Source: Bacteroidales bacterium
GTDB taxonomy: Bacteria > Bacteroidota > Bacteroidia > Bacteroidales > B39-G9
Length of the DNA stretch: 5,742 nt
Assembly (NCBI GenBank): GCA_023145555.1
Contig: JAGLDO010000072.1
Coordinates: 1-5,742 of the forward strand
Reading direction: 5' to 3'
Positions 1-5,704 of this stretch are shown piece after piece. The notes under the pieces were generated by a model that did not search any database, was not told the DNA's origin, and worked only from the letters and a program-made list of their open reading frames with translations. Every line of letters starts with the position of its first letter. Within the stretch, counting starts at the first letter, position 1. Made by a program: the position numbers and the translations under genes.

Positions 1-104
1 GTTTGTTTTATCATTAAACATAACCCGTTGAATAGCCTAAAATTGGTATTATTTTAGTTATTTCTTATGTTCCTAATTCAATAAACTTATTTATAAATAA
101 TAAG

Positions 105-1532
105 GTGTATAATTCATTATCAGAAATACAAAAGCAATTATTCAGTAACCAACTTAGTGTTGAAGATATTGTTAATACTTATCTGAAAAAAATTAAAAAA
201 GACAGCCATCTGAATGCTTTTGTTGAGGTTTTTGAGAAAGAAGCTAAAACTCAGGCAAAAAAAATAGATTTTAAAATAAAAAAAAATAATGCAGGTAAGC
301 TTGCCGGACTTGTTATTGGCATTAAAGACAATATTTGCTATAAAGGACATAAAGCAACTGCAGGCTCAAAAATTTTGAAAGATTTTGTTTCAACTTACCA
401 CTCAACCGCAGTAAAAAGATTAATTAACGAAGATGCAATAATTATAGGACGGCTAAACTGCGATGAGTTTGCAATGGGAAGTTCAAACGAAACATCTGTT
501 TACGGTAGCGTTTTAAATCCTTTTGACGAAACAAGAGTTTCCGGTGGCTCGTCGGGAGGCTCTGCTGTTGCTGTTGCCGACAATTTATGCCTGGCAGCTC
601 TTGGCTCTGATACGGGCGGTTCTGTTCGTCAGCCTGCTTCTTTTTGTGGTGTTGTGGGTTTAAAACCAACTTATGGTCGCGTTTCTCGTTACGGACTTAT
701 TGCTTATGCTTCATCGTTTGACCAAATTGGCATTTTAGCAAAAAATATTAGAGATGCTGCATTAATTTTAGAAACAATTGCAGGTGAAGACGGGTTCGAT
801 TCAACAGTATCGGAAAAACCGGTTAGTGAATATTCAAAATCATTAGAACTTAGCAAAAATCACAAAATTGCTTTTTTTAACAATCACCTCAACAATAAAG
901 AATTAGACGTAGAGATAAGAGATAAAATTTTAAATGTTTTTGATTATTTAAACTCTTTAGGACATAGTGTAAAAGGTGTAGATTTTAAGCTTGCCAATTT
1001 ATTAATACCAACTTATTATGTGCTCACAACAGCCGAAGCATCGTCAAACCTTTTGCGATACGATGGGGTTCGTTTTGGATACAGAAACGAAAATTCAAAT
1101 GATTTGAATTCACTTTATACAAACACCAGAACAAAAGGTTTTGGCAAAGAAGTAAAAAGACGGATAATGACAGGAACATTTGTTTTGAGCAAAGGTTTTA
1201 ACGATGAATATTATACAAAAGCACAAAAAGTAAGACAATTAATTCAAGACGAGACAAATAAAATATTTAATGAATTTGATTTTATTATTTCGCCAACAAC
1301 ACCAACAACAGCTTTTAAATTGGGCGCAAAAAATCAAAATCCTGTTGAGATGTATCTCGAAGATATTTTTACTGTTCATGCAAATTTAGTTGGTGTTCCT
1401 GCAATATCAATTCCTCTTGGCAAGCATAGCAATGGGATGCCATTTGGAGTTCAAATTATTTCCGACAAATTTAAAGAACAATCTCTGTTAGCTTTCGCTG
1501 ACTTTTTGCTTAAAAATCTAAAATTTTTTTAA
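105..1532 (+). CDS. gatA: Asp-tRNA(Asn)/Glu-tRNA(Gln) amidotransferase subunit A (GatA)
   Basis: Catalytic amidase subunit of cytoplasmic GatCAB. It releases ammonia from glutamine, which the complex uses to convert Glu-tRNA(Gln) and/or Asp-tRNA(Asn) to the amidated forms. The 475-residue product has the usual full length and the amidase-signature architecture. The Ser-cisSer-Lys triad is complete: K74 in GIKDN, S149 in the glycine/serine loop GGSSGGS (147-153), and S173 in SDTGGSVRQP. Spacings of 75 and 24 residues match those I recall for characterised GatA. The diagnostic stretch CGVVGLKPTYGRVSRYGL (181-198) and the later EVKRRIMTGTF and ISPTTPTTAF segments are present. The start is GTG at 105: no in-frame ATG lies between the upstream stop at 33-35 and this codon, and the resulting N-terminus (MYNSLSEIQKQL) fits the family. 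AAGG just before the start is a weak ribosome site. gatB is not in the window and gatC lies about 3.8 kb away on the other strand. Confidence 0.97.
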   Translation: MYNSLSEIQKQLFSNQLSVEDIVNTYLKKIKKDSHLNAFVEVFEKEAKTQAKKIDFKIKKNNAGKLAGLVIGIKDNICYKGHKATAGSKILKDFVSTYHSTAVKRLINEDAIIIGRLNCDEFAMGSSNETSVYGSVLNPFDETRVSGGSSGGSAVAVADNLCLAALGSDTGGSVRQPASFCGVVGLKPTYGRVSRYGLIAYASSFDQIGILAKNIRDAALILETIAGEDGFDSTVSEKPVSEYSKSLELSKNHKIAFFNNHLNNKELDVEIRDKILNVFDYLNSLGHSVKGVDFKLANLLIPTYYVLTTAEASSNLLRYDGVRFGYRNENSNDLNSLYTNTRTKGFGKEVKRRIMTGTFVLSKGFNDEYYTKAQKVRQLIQDETNKIFNEFDFIISPTTPTTAFKLGAKNQNPVEMYLEDIFTVHANLVGVPAISIPLGKHSNGMPFGVQIISDKFKEQSLLAFADFLLKNLKFF

Positions 1533-1597
1533 TTTGAATATATCTGATAAATTTACATGCAATTATTTGAGTTGAAAATCGTTTTTATAATTAGGTA

Positions 1598-1628
1598 TTT
1601 GAAATTAAGATTTGAGATTTTAGATTTA
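1598..1628 (+). promoter_or_regulatory. Candidate Bacteroidota-type promoter for the DUF4837 gene
   Basis: TTTG at 1598-1601 is followed after exactly 19 bases by TAGATTTA at 1621-1628. This fits the Bacteroidota primary-sigma pattern (TTTG, about 19-21 bases, TAnnTTTG) with one mismatch at the last base. It would start transcription near 1635 and leave a leader of roughly 130 bases before the lipoprotein gene. The surrounding sequence is a low-complexity run of ATTTGA/AGATTT units, so a chance match is quite possible. Confidence 0.3.
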
Positions 1629-1766
1629 ATTTGGTCACACCTTGTACAGTTCATTACAGGGCAGGCATGGGAATGATTATAATGAATTTGAAATTTAAAA
1701 GTATTATTAAAACCGAAAAAAATTCAAATAACCATAATTCCTAATTCGTAATTAAATTATAAACCA

Positions 1767-2762
1767 ATGAAAAAATTATTTATTTTATTTTTAATAACAG
1801 TAATTGTTTTTACAATTTCATGTGAAAGTAAAAAGGCCAGAACAGCTCTTTTACCATCTGTATCGGGGAAAGCTGGTGAGGTAGTGCTTGTGATGAAAGA
1901 AAAATATAAAGACAGCGATATTGGCAAAGATTTTAAAAAATTATATTCACAAGAAGTTTATGGTTTACCACAAAGCGAACCAATGTTTAACTTGTTTTTT
2001 TTCAACCACAAAGCTTTTACAAATATTTTAAAATTGCATCGTAACATAATATTTACGCAAATATCACCAAATATAAAACAAGCCAAAATATCGTTCAGAA
2101 AAAATGTGTGGGCACGACCACAACTTTTTATTAGCATTGTTGCTCCCAATAAGAAAGAATTTAAAAAGCTCTTTAATGAAAATAAAGATAAATTATTGAA
2201 AAGCGTTGATGTAGCCGAAAGACAAAGAATAATTAAGAATTATACAAAATATGAAGAAAAAAGTCTCTGTAAATTAATTAGAGATAAACAACACATATCA
2301 TTATCAGTACCCAAAGGTTACGCCATGCGTGTTGATACGACCAACTTTATGTGGATATCACATGAAACACCTCAGCTTAGTCAGGGACTTATAATTTATT
2401 CATATAATATTAAAGATAGTATTGCATTAAATGATAAGTTATTAATACAGATTAGAGATTCTGTTTTAAAACAAAATATAGCAGGACCTTTGCCTAACAC
2501 ATATATGATTACAGAACATGCTATTATTCCTCCGGAATTTAAAGAGTTTTATTTAAATGGCAAATATACAGCTCAACTTCGTGGCTTATGGAGAGTGCAA
2601 AATGATTTTATGGGTGGTCCGTTTATCAGTTTTTCGCGGTTTGATATGAAACGCAATAGAATTATTACTGTTGACGGTTATGTTTATGCACCACGATTTG
2701 ACAAAAGAAATTATTTAAGACAAGTTGAAGGAATATTATACACAATGGATATTGTGAAATAA
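1767..2762 (+). CDS. DUF4837 family predicted lipoprotein
   Basis: Uncharacterised Bacteroidota protein recognised as DUF4837 from its conserved blocks; no biochemical function is known to me. The 331-residue product starts with a short basic N-terminus (MKK) and a hydrophobic stretch of about 15 residues ending in FTISC. Cys19 is the likely lipidated residue after signal peptidase II cleavage, so it probably sits on the inner or outer membrane facing the periplasm or surface. Family blocks seen: LPSVSGKAGEVVLVM (29-43), LPQSEPMFN (67-75), HRNIIF (91-96), a middle part with ISLSVPKGY (177-185), and the C-terminal RGLWRVQNDFMGGPF (272-286) followed by TVDGYVYAPRFDKRNYLRQ (301-319). Length agrees with the family as I remember it. 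It follows gatA by 234 bases and has its own possible promoter, so it is probably transcribed independently. The convergent porQ lies beyond a palindrome cluster. Confidence 0.87.
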   Translation: MKKLFILFLITVIVFTISCESKKARTALLPSVSGKAGEVVLVMKEKYKDSDIGKDFKKLYSQEVYGLPQSEPMFNLFFFNHKAFTNILKLHRNIIFTQISPNIKQAKISFRKNVWARPQLFISIVAPNKKEFKKLFNENKDKLLKSVDVAERQRIIKNYTKYEEKSLCKLIRDKQHISLSVPKGYAMRVDTTNFMWISHETPQLSQGLIIYSYNIKDSIALNDKLLIQIRDSVLKQNIAGPLPNTYMITEHAIIPPEFKEFYLNGKYTAQLRGLWRVQNDFMGGPFISFSRFDMKRNRIITVDGYVYAPRFDKRNYLRQVEGILYTMDIVK

Positions 2763-2882
2763 TATAAAATTGAATTCGCTCCGAAAAGCCAAATAAAAAA
2801 AAATGCTACTAAAATAATAAGTTATAAAAAGCTTATTTTCAACACCTTATCCTTTATGTCTTTATGCAATTGTAATCAGACA

Positions 2883-2908
2883 CTTCCAGGTGCTTCGCAT
2901 TCTGGAAG
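2883..2908. repeat. Palindrome 1, CTTCCAG/CTGGAAG hairpin
   Basis: Arms CTTCCAG (2883-2889) and CTGGAAG (2902-2908) pair perfectly over 7 bp. Inside them TGC (2891-2893) and GCA (2897-2899) form a second short stem around a TTC loop, separated from the outer stem by a small internal loop. The result is a compact hairpin, stable for a background this AT-rich. Confidence 0.75.
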
Positions 2909-2933
2909 GTCTTTTGAAATAACCACTGAAAAC

Positions 2934-2958
2934 CTTCCAGCGTCGTTAGACCTGGAAG
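2934..2958. repeat. Palindrome 2, CTTCCAG/CTGGAAG hairpin
   Basis: The same 7-bp arms as palindrome 1 recur here: CTTCCAG (2934-2940) and CTGGAAG (2952-2958). The inner stem differs: GTC (2942-2944) pairs with GAC (2949-2951) around a GTTA loop, with C2941 bulged. Conserved arms with variable loops fit members of one repeat family rather than a recent simple duplication. Confidence 0.75.
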
Positions 2959-2999
2959 AGTTCCTCTCCGAAAAGTCTTCATATTCAGAACCTAAGCTT

Positions 3000-3020
3000 T
3001 TTCGGATTTGCAATCCGAAA
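3000..3020. repeat. Palindrome 3, TTTCGGATT/AATCCGAAA hairpin
   Basis: TTTCGGATT (3000-3008) and AATCCGAAA (3012-3020) pair over 9 bp without mismatch around a TGC loop; a T-G wobble and a T-A pair extend the base. The 5' arm can alternatively pair with TCCGAAAAG at 2967-2975 with one bulged T. No long T run follows on either strand, so it is not a textbook intrinsic terminator, though it could protect mRNA 3' ends. Confidence 0.75.
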
Positions 3021-3053
3021 GATTATTATCAGACTTATCAATAATAAAAAAGA

Positions 3054-3197
3054 TTATTTCAAATTGTTGGATTTAACATCTATTTCTAAAGCTTTCCTAT
3101 AAATCGGGTCGTTATTATATAAAAAAAGACGATTCCATCTGCTTCCGTTTTTTAATAACCATCTGTGATAATTTTCCACAGAGTATTCCACAGGCAT
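3054..3197 (-). CDS. Possible small open reading frame downstream of porQ, unrecognised
   Basis: A 47-codon frame begins at ATG 3195-3197, 19 bases after the porQ stop, and ends in TAA at 3054-3056. The product starts MPVEYSVENYHRWLLKNG and includes RWNRLFLYNNDPIYRKALEI. Its composition looks protein-like (two Trp, several Tyr, mixed charges), with no signal peptide or membrane segment. I do not recognise the family. The frame stays open upstream into porQ in a different register, which could mean it is the tail of a decayed gene or simply chance. The ribosome site is weak (AGAA). A real gene is possible but unproven. Confidence 0.2.
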   Translation of the reverse strand: MPVEYSVENYHRWLLKNGSRWNRLFLYNNDPIYRKALEIDVKSNNLK

Positions 3198-3216
3198 TTC
3201 TATGTATATTGGTGAG

Positions 3217-4263
3217 TTACGACTGTTTTTTCTTATAAAAATTAGACAGATTTGTGCTAATTGAGAAATGATTTGAAGCTCCTGCAAGGTGATATGTTGC
3301 ACTGCCATAGCTGATTTGGAATTTAGAAATTTTTATGCCAAATCCCCATGAGAAACCAACAAAATTTGTTGCTTTAACAACTTGCAATTCTTTTCTTCTT
3401 TGGTAGTTATAACCTAAGCGGACAAAGAAATTTTTTGTAGGTAAAAATTCAACACCAAAAATAGTATGTCGCATTAAATTATCTATAAAATCGAAATTAT
3501 CAGATGTATTTGAATTTGAAGCATCAACATTTGTAGGCTCCGAATTGTTTGTTTTAGTGTAAGTTAAATCATAAGTCTCCAGATTATGGGCAATAAACGA
3601 TAATCTAAATGGTGCGTGAGCCAATTTTTTTGAAACGCCAATCTCTAACTCAAACGGCAATGGCTCTCTATTTCCTTCGTGATATGGTTTTATTTGTGTG
3701 CCAAGATTTTTCATTACAAATGCAGCCGTGAGTTGTTTTTTTTCATTATGATAAGTAATACCTGCATCGAGAGCTATTCCATAAGAAGTATAATTATCGA
3801 AAACCGAATAGATAGGTTTTAAATTTGCTCCCACCGAAAACAAACTGTCTAATGATTTTGAATAAAACAAATTAAGAGCATATTCCGACGATTTAAAATT
3901 TCCGGTTATTAATCCGGTCTCATCGGCTTCAATAAAATCACCATAATTAATGTTTTGAAGTCCAACAGCAAAATTCCCTATATTATCATAAGTTTTTGCA
4001 TAGGAAACATAAGCGTAGTTAATGTCAGAAAAATAATTAACATAATCTAATACAAGATTATTGCTCATTGTTTTATTTAACAACGAAGGATTATAAGAAC
4101 AAAGCCCTAAATCATTATCTTTTATGGCAATAACATCACCACCCAATGATGCAGCTCGTGCTGAGCTAGACAAATTTAAAAATTCGTAAACGGAATTTCC
4201 GCCAATCTGGCTGTACGAATTTAACGATATAAAAAGAAAAAGTAATATGTTTAATTTTTGCAT
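3217..4263 (-). CDS. porQ: Type IX secretion system protein PorQ
   Basis: Outer-membrane beta-barrel protein of the type IX secretion system of Bacteroidota. In the studied system PorQ anchors PorZ and works with PorU and PorV in the attachment complex that cleaves the sorting signal of cargo and fixes it to the surface. The 348-residue product has a hydrophobic signal peptide (residues 1-18, likely cleaved at SYS|Q). The mature N-terminus is GGNSVYEFLNLSSSARAASLGG, the region typical of PorQ/PorV-like barrels (about 21-42). Further family blocks are YNPSLLNKTM (57-66), NLGTQIKPYHEGNREPLPFE (186-205), LMRHTIFGVEFLP (263-275), GYNYQRRKEL (284-293) and SYGSATYHLAGASNHFSIST (318-337). Length is close to the family norm, so the gene looks intact. 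It is convergent with the DUF4837 gene and downstream, on the same strand, of the KilA-N remnant. cmk, which I recall following porQ in some relatives, is not downstream here. Confidence 0.93.
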   Translation of the reverse strand: MQKLNILLFLFISLNSYSQIGGNSVYEFLNLSSSARAASLGGDVIAIKDNDLGLCSYNPSLLNKTMSNNLVLDYVNYFSDINYAYVSYAKTYDNIGNFAVGLQNINYGDFIEADETGLITGNFKSSEYALNLFYSKSLDSLFSVGANLKPIYSVFDNYTSYGIALDAGITYHNEKKQLTAAFVMKNLGTQIKPYHEGNREPLPFELEIGVSKKLAHAPFRLSFIAHNLETYDLTYTKTNNSEPTNVDASNSNTSDNFDFIDNLMRHTIFGVEFLPTKNFFVRLGYNYQRRKELQVVKATNFVGFSWGFGIKISKFQISYGSATYHLAGASNHFSISTNLSNFYKKKQS

Positions 4264-4384
4264 ATAATTTAATTATATCTTTTACAGTGAGCGTTATTGT
4301 TTGGTTAATTTATTTAAACGTTAAATAATTTAAAATATTATTGAATACTAAAAATTGCAATAAACTTCCATTTTTGCGTATTTA

Positions 4385-4399
4385 CCGATTTTGTATCGG
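4385..4399. repeat. Short hairpin CCGAT/ATCGG
   Basis: CCGAT (4385-4389) and ATCGG (4395-4399) form a 5-bp stem around TTTGT in the 168-base gap between the KilA-N gene and porQ. No T run follows on the minus strand, so termination of the KilA-N transcript here is only a possibility. Nothing else in 4264-4431 stands out apart from the 8-bp palindrome CTTGCAAG at 4411-4418; I saw no clear promoter for porQ. Confidence 0.3.
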
Positions 4400-4431
4400 G
4401 ATATGTATGGCTTGCAAGGCGGCTTTCATAA

Positions 4432-4890
4432 TTAATTTAATAAAATATTTTCAATTTCCTTATTTGCTTCTTTTAAATATGGAGTGCCATTTTCTTTATA
4501 GTCTCTAAAATCATATTCGTTATTTAAAGATTTTAATATTTCGTGAAACTTTATTAATGTTTTTTCATGCTCATTAAATTCGTGAGAATAAAAATAATGG
4601 TCAAGCCGTTTTTCCAATTCGCTTTTTATTTGGAATTCTTTAACACTAATTTTGTAATTATTTAGGCCGGCTTGATTTCTAATTATGGCATATTCGCCAT
4701 AATTAAAATCAGGGTTGTTTATTCTTTCCCAAATACCAAGATACTCAACAGTGTTTCTGTTTCTCAACCAATCAGAAATAAAAAAATCGCCATCTTTTGA
4801 TTTCAGCATATCGGTTAACGAAATAAAATCATTGGGAGTAATTGTGATACTATTTTCTAAAACGGTTATTTTTGTGTATTTCTTGCTCAT
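4432..4890 (-). CDS. KilA-N domain protein, apparently only the N-terminal half of the domain
   Basis: The 152-residue product begins like the chromosomal KilA-N proteins of Bacteroidota: ENSITITPNDFISLTDML (12-29), DWLRNRNTVEYLGIWE (40-55), INNPDFNYGEY (57-67), and AGLNNYKISVKEF (74-86), corresponding to the usual AGxNxFxLSVKQW. KilA-N is a DNA-binding domain found in phages, in large DNA viruses and, in Bacteroidota, near restriction-modification genes. After residue 86 the expected second half (a glycine-rich segment followed by a TYAHKDIAFEF-like motif) is missing. Instead there is a charged, helical-looking tail (87-152) containing EHEKTLIKFHEILKSLN that I do not recognise. Either an internal deletion fused two parts in frame, or this is a divergent short variant. 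The start is ATG 4888-4890, preceded by AGAG. A methylase-like remnant lies 93 bases upstream on the same strand. Confidence 0.72.
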   Translation of the reverse strand: MSKKYTKITVLENSITITPNDFISLTDMLKSKDGDFFISDWLRNRNTVEYLGIWERINNPDFNYGEYAIIRNQAGLNNYKISVKEFQIKSELEKRLDHYFYSHEFNEHEKTLIKFHEILKSLNNEYDFRDYKENGTPYLKEANKEIENILLN

Positions 4891-4938
4891 AATTTTTTCT
4901 CTATTAAAAAAGTTGAACTCGTTAAATTATTTTTAACT

Positions 4939-4954
4939 CCCTCGAATTCGGGGG
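4939..4954. repeat. GC-rich palindrome between methylase remnant and KilA-N gene
   Basis: CCCTCG (4939-4944) pairs with CGGGGG (4949-4954) around AATT, with one T-G wobble; it contains the perfect palindrome CGAATTCG. Read on the minus strand it lies just after the methylase remnant's stop, so it may be an old terminator of that gene, but only a broken T run follows. A second hairpin, GTTAAA/TTTAAC (4921-4937), adjoins it. Confidence 0.35.
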
Positions 4955-4983
4955 AATAAAAATATGGATAACATTTTCTTTTT

Positions 4984-5124
4984 TCATACTTCGGTCTCGT
5001 TTATATGATTAATAAACTTTGAAAGTTCTTTGCCTATTTCAATTAATTCATTGTTTTTGGTTTTTCTTTCTGTTGCATTGTAGCCAATACCTTCGGCATT
5101 AGTCATAAAAATACGATAATCGTT
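4984..5124 (-). pseudogene. Remnant of a type I restriction N6-adenine DNA methylase C-terminus (HsdM-like)
   Basis: Reading the minus strand from 5124 to the TGA at 4984-4986 gives 46 codons: NDYRIFMTNAEGIGYN, then ATERKTKNNELIEIGKEL, then SKFINHINETEV. The pattern IFMxxAExIGYxATxRKTxxNEL followed by IGKEL..FI is, from memory, that of the last 40-50 residues of HsdM-type N6-adenine methylases of type I restriction systems. Directly upstream in frame is a TGA (5125-5127), and a TAA follows a few codons further on. None of the catalytic part (SAM-binding or NPPY motif) is present before gatC. An ATG at 5104-5106 could give a 40-residue peptide, but a dead gene tail is likelier. The KilA-N gene follows 93 bases downstream in the same direction, an arrangement I recall from intact Bacteroidota hsd loci. 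The assignment rests on a short match. Confidence 0.5.
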
Positions 5125-5218
5125 TCATTCAATTGCTTTTGTTAATTAACATTCTGTTAGCGTTGATTTTTTATTTCAATAATTTCTTATAATCAATTTA
5201 TAGTAAACTTAATGATAA

Positions 5219-5236
5219 CCTTTGTGAACCTTGTGG
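5219..5236. repeat. Short imperfect tandem CCTTTGTGAA/CCTTGTGG
   Basis: Two imperfect copies of a CCTT(T)GTG unit stand side by side in the non-coding space between gatC and the methylase remnant. On the opposite strand this reads CCACAAGGTTCACAAAGG, a motif I recall recurring in Bacteroidota intergenic DNA. No function is visible. The rest of 5128-5251 is AT-rich and holds nothing recognisable. Confidence 0.3.
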
Positions 5237-5251
5237 TAGACAACAAAAACT

Positions 5252-5278
5252 AAAAAAGTAATAAACCGGTTTATTTAC
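5252..5278 (-). terminator. Intrinsic terminator of gatC
   Basis: Seen from gatC on the minus strand, 14 bases past the stop codon comes the inverted repeat 5278-5258. Its core AATAAACCGGTTTATT (5260-5275) is a 16-base perfect palindrome, extended by GTA/TAC if one T is bulged. It runs straight into TTTTTT, then AGTTTTTG. Stem plus T tract in this orientation fits a rho-independent terminator; the stem is AT-rich, with CCGG at its centre. Confidence 0.62.
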
Positions 5279-5292
5279 AAGCATAATTTATT

Positions 5293-5577
5293 TTACAAAA
5301 TTTTTGGCACAACAAAAAAATCAGAATCATCTGATGGCGAATTGTTTAACGCATCTTTTTTTAAAGTGATTTTTGCTATGCTGTCGTTACGTAAAACATT
5401 ATTTCTATCCGATAAATAAATTAGCGGTTTAACCGATGAAGTATCAACATCTTTTATTTTATCGACAAAACATAAAATGTTATTCAAATCATCAATTATT
5501 TGTGTTTTTTCATTATCAGAAAACTCTAATTTACACAAGTTTGAAAGATGCTCTATTGTTTGTTCATCTATTATCAT
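5293..5577 (-). CDS. gatC: Asp-tRNA(Asn)/Glu-tRNA(Gln) amidotransferase subunit C (GatC)
   Basis: Small subunit of cytoplasmic GatCAB. In known structures GatC wraps around the interface between the GatA amidase and the GatB kinase/transferase and stabilises the complex. The 94-residue product is of normal length. Family features: an N-terminal helical part starting MIIDEQTIEHLSNLCKLEFS, where NLCKLEF replaces the usual NLARLEF; the helix EKTQIIDDLNNILCFVDKI (23-41); the linker VDTSSVKPLIY (44-54); NNVLRNDS (59-66); and the C-terminal KDALNNSPSDDSDFFVVPKIL (74-94), which is very characteristic. The ATG at 5575-5577 gives the expected N-terminus. It is divergent from trpS, separated by 127 bases, and followed by a likely intrinsic terminator, so it appears to be a single-gene transcript. 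Its partner gatA is in this window on the other strand. Confidence 0.95.
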   Translation of the reverse strand: MIIDEQTIEHLSNLCKLEFSDNEKTQIIDDLNNILCFVDKIKDVDTSSVKPLIYLSDRNNVLRNDSIAKITLKKDALNNSPSDDSDFFVVPKIL

Positions 5578-5669
5578 TATTCAAATTATTAATTTTGTTT
5601 GTGAAATAATGAATATGCGAAATATAGTAAATATGATTATAAAAAAACGAATTTTAACACACATTTTAT

Positions 5670-5677
5670 TAGATTTG
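5670..5677 (+). promoter_or_regulatory. Candidate -7 element of the trpS promoter
   Basis: TAGATTTG at 5670-5677 matches the Bacteroidota -7 consensus TAnnTTTG exactly and would start transcription near 5684, about 20 bases before the trpS ATG. I see no TTTG at the -33 position, and the region is AT-rich, so the support is one box only. For the divergent gatC I found only a weak TATATTTC on the minus strand. Confidence 0.35.
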
Positions 5678-5704
5678 TAAAAAAGTTTAAATTTTAATTA
5701 AGAT

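Larger units (their letters stand above)
2779..3022. repeat. Cluster of REP-like palindromic repeats between convergent genes
   Basis: This stretch between the 3' ends of the DUF4837 gene and porQ holds at least three hairpins from two sequence families. The CTTCCAG family occurs twice (2883-2908 and 2934-2958). The TCCGAAA family forms a 9-bp perfect hairpin at 3000-3020. In addition, CTCCGAAAAG occurs as an exact direct repeat at 2779-2788 and 2966-2975, and its near-complement CTTTTTCGGA lies at 2997-3006. A 62-codon open frame spans 2856-3044, but it consists of the palindromes themselves and is not a convincing gene. The position in a convergent intergenic space is typical of REP/BIME-like elements, which often sit at mRNA 3' ends. 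Whether copies exist elsewhere in this genome cannot be seen from here. Confidence 0.7.

Noticed and set aside
1..104. Possible promoter or upstream gene end before gatA
   Set aside because: No good match to the Bacteroidota promoter form and no open frame of note; nothing can be supported in this short stretch.
442..669. Minus-strand 75-codon frame inside gatA
   Set aside because: Shadow of the strongly conserved gatA active-site region; its low-complexity Gln-rich translation is an artefact.
1601..1630. Repeating GAAATTAAGATTTGAGATTTTAG-like units as a tandem repeat
   Set aside because: The copies are short and irregular; this is low-complexity AT-rich spacer rather than a defined repeat array.
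2856..3044. 62-codon plus-strand frame in the gap after the DUF4837 gene
   Set aside because: It is built almost entirely of the palindromic repeats, has no recognisable protein features and no ribosome site; the hairpins explain the sequence better.
3172..3192. TTTTCCACA and TATTCCACA, resembling DnaA boxes, 12 bases apart
   Set aside because: The first fits a relaxed DnaA-box consensus and the second only loosely. There are just two copies, no AT-rich unwinding element in the usual arrangement and no replication genes nearby, so chance is likelier.
3198..3308. Longer version of the small frame past porQ, starting at 3308
   Set aside because: The extension overlaps the conserved porQ C-terminus in another register; only the part after the porQ stop could be real.
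4715..4936. Plus-strand 73-codon hydrophobic frame
   Set aside because: Mostly antisense to the KilA-N gene; its Phe/Leu/Ile-rich look comes from reading AT-rich coding DNA on the wrong strand.
5477..5680. Plus-strand 67-codon frame across the gatC start and gatC-trpS spacer
   Set aside because: Antisense to the well-supported gatC N-terminus, and the rest is promoter-like AT-rich spacer; no protein features.
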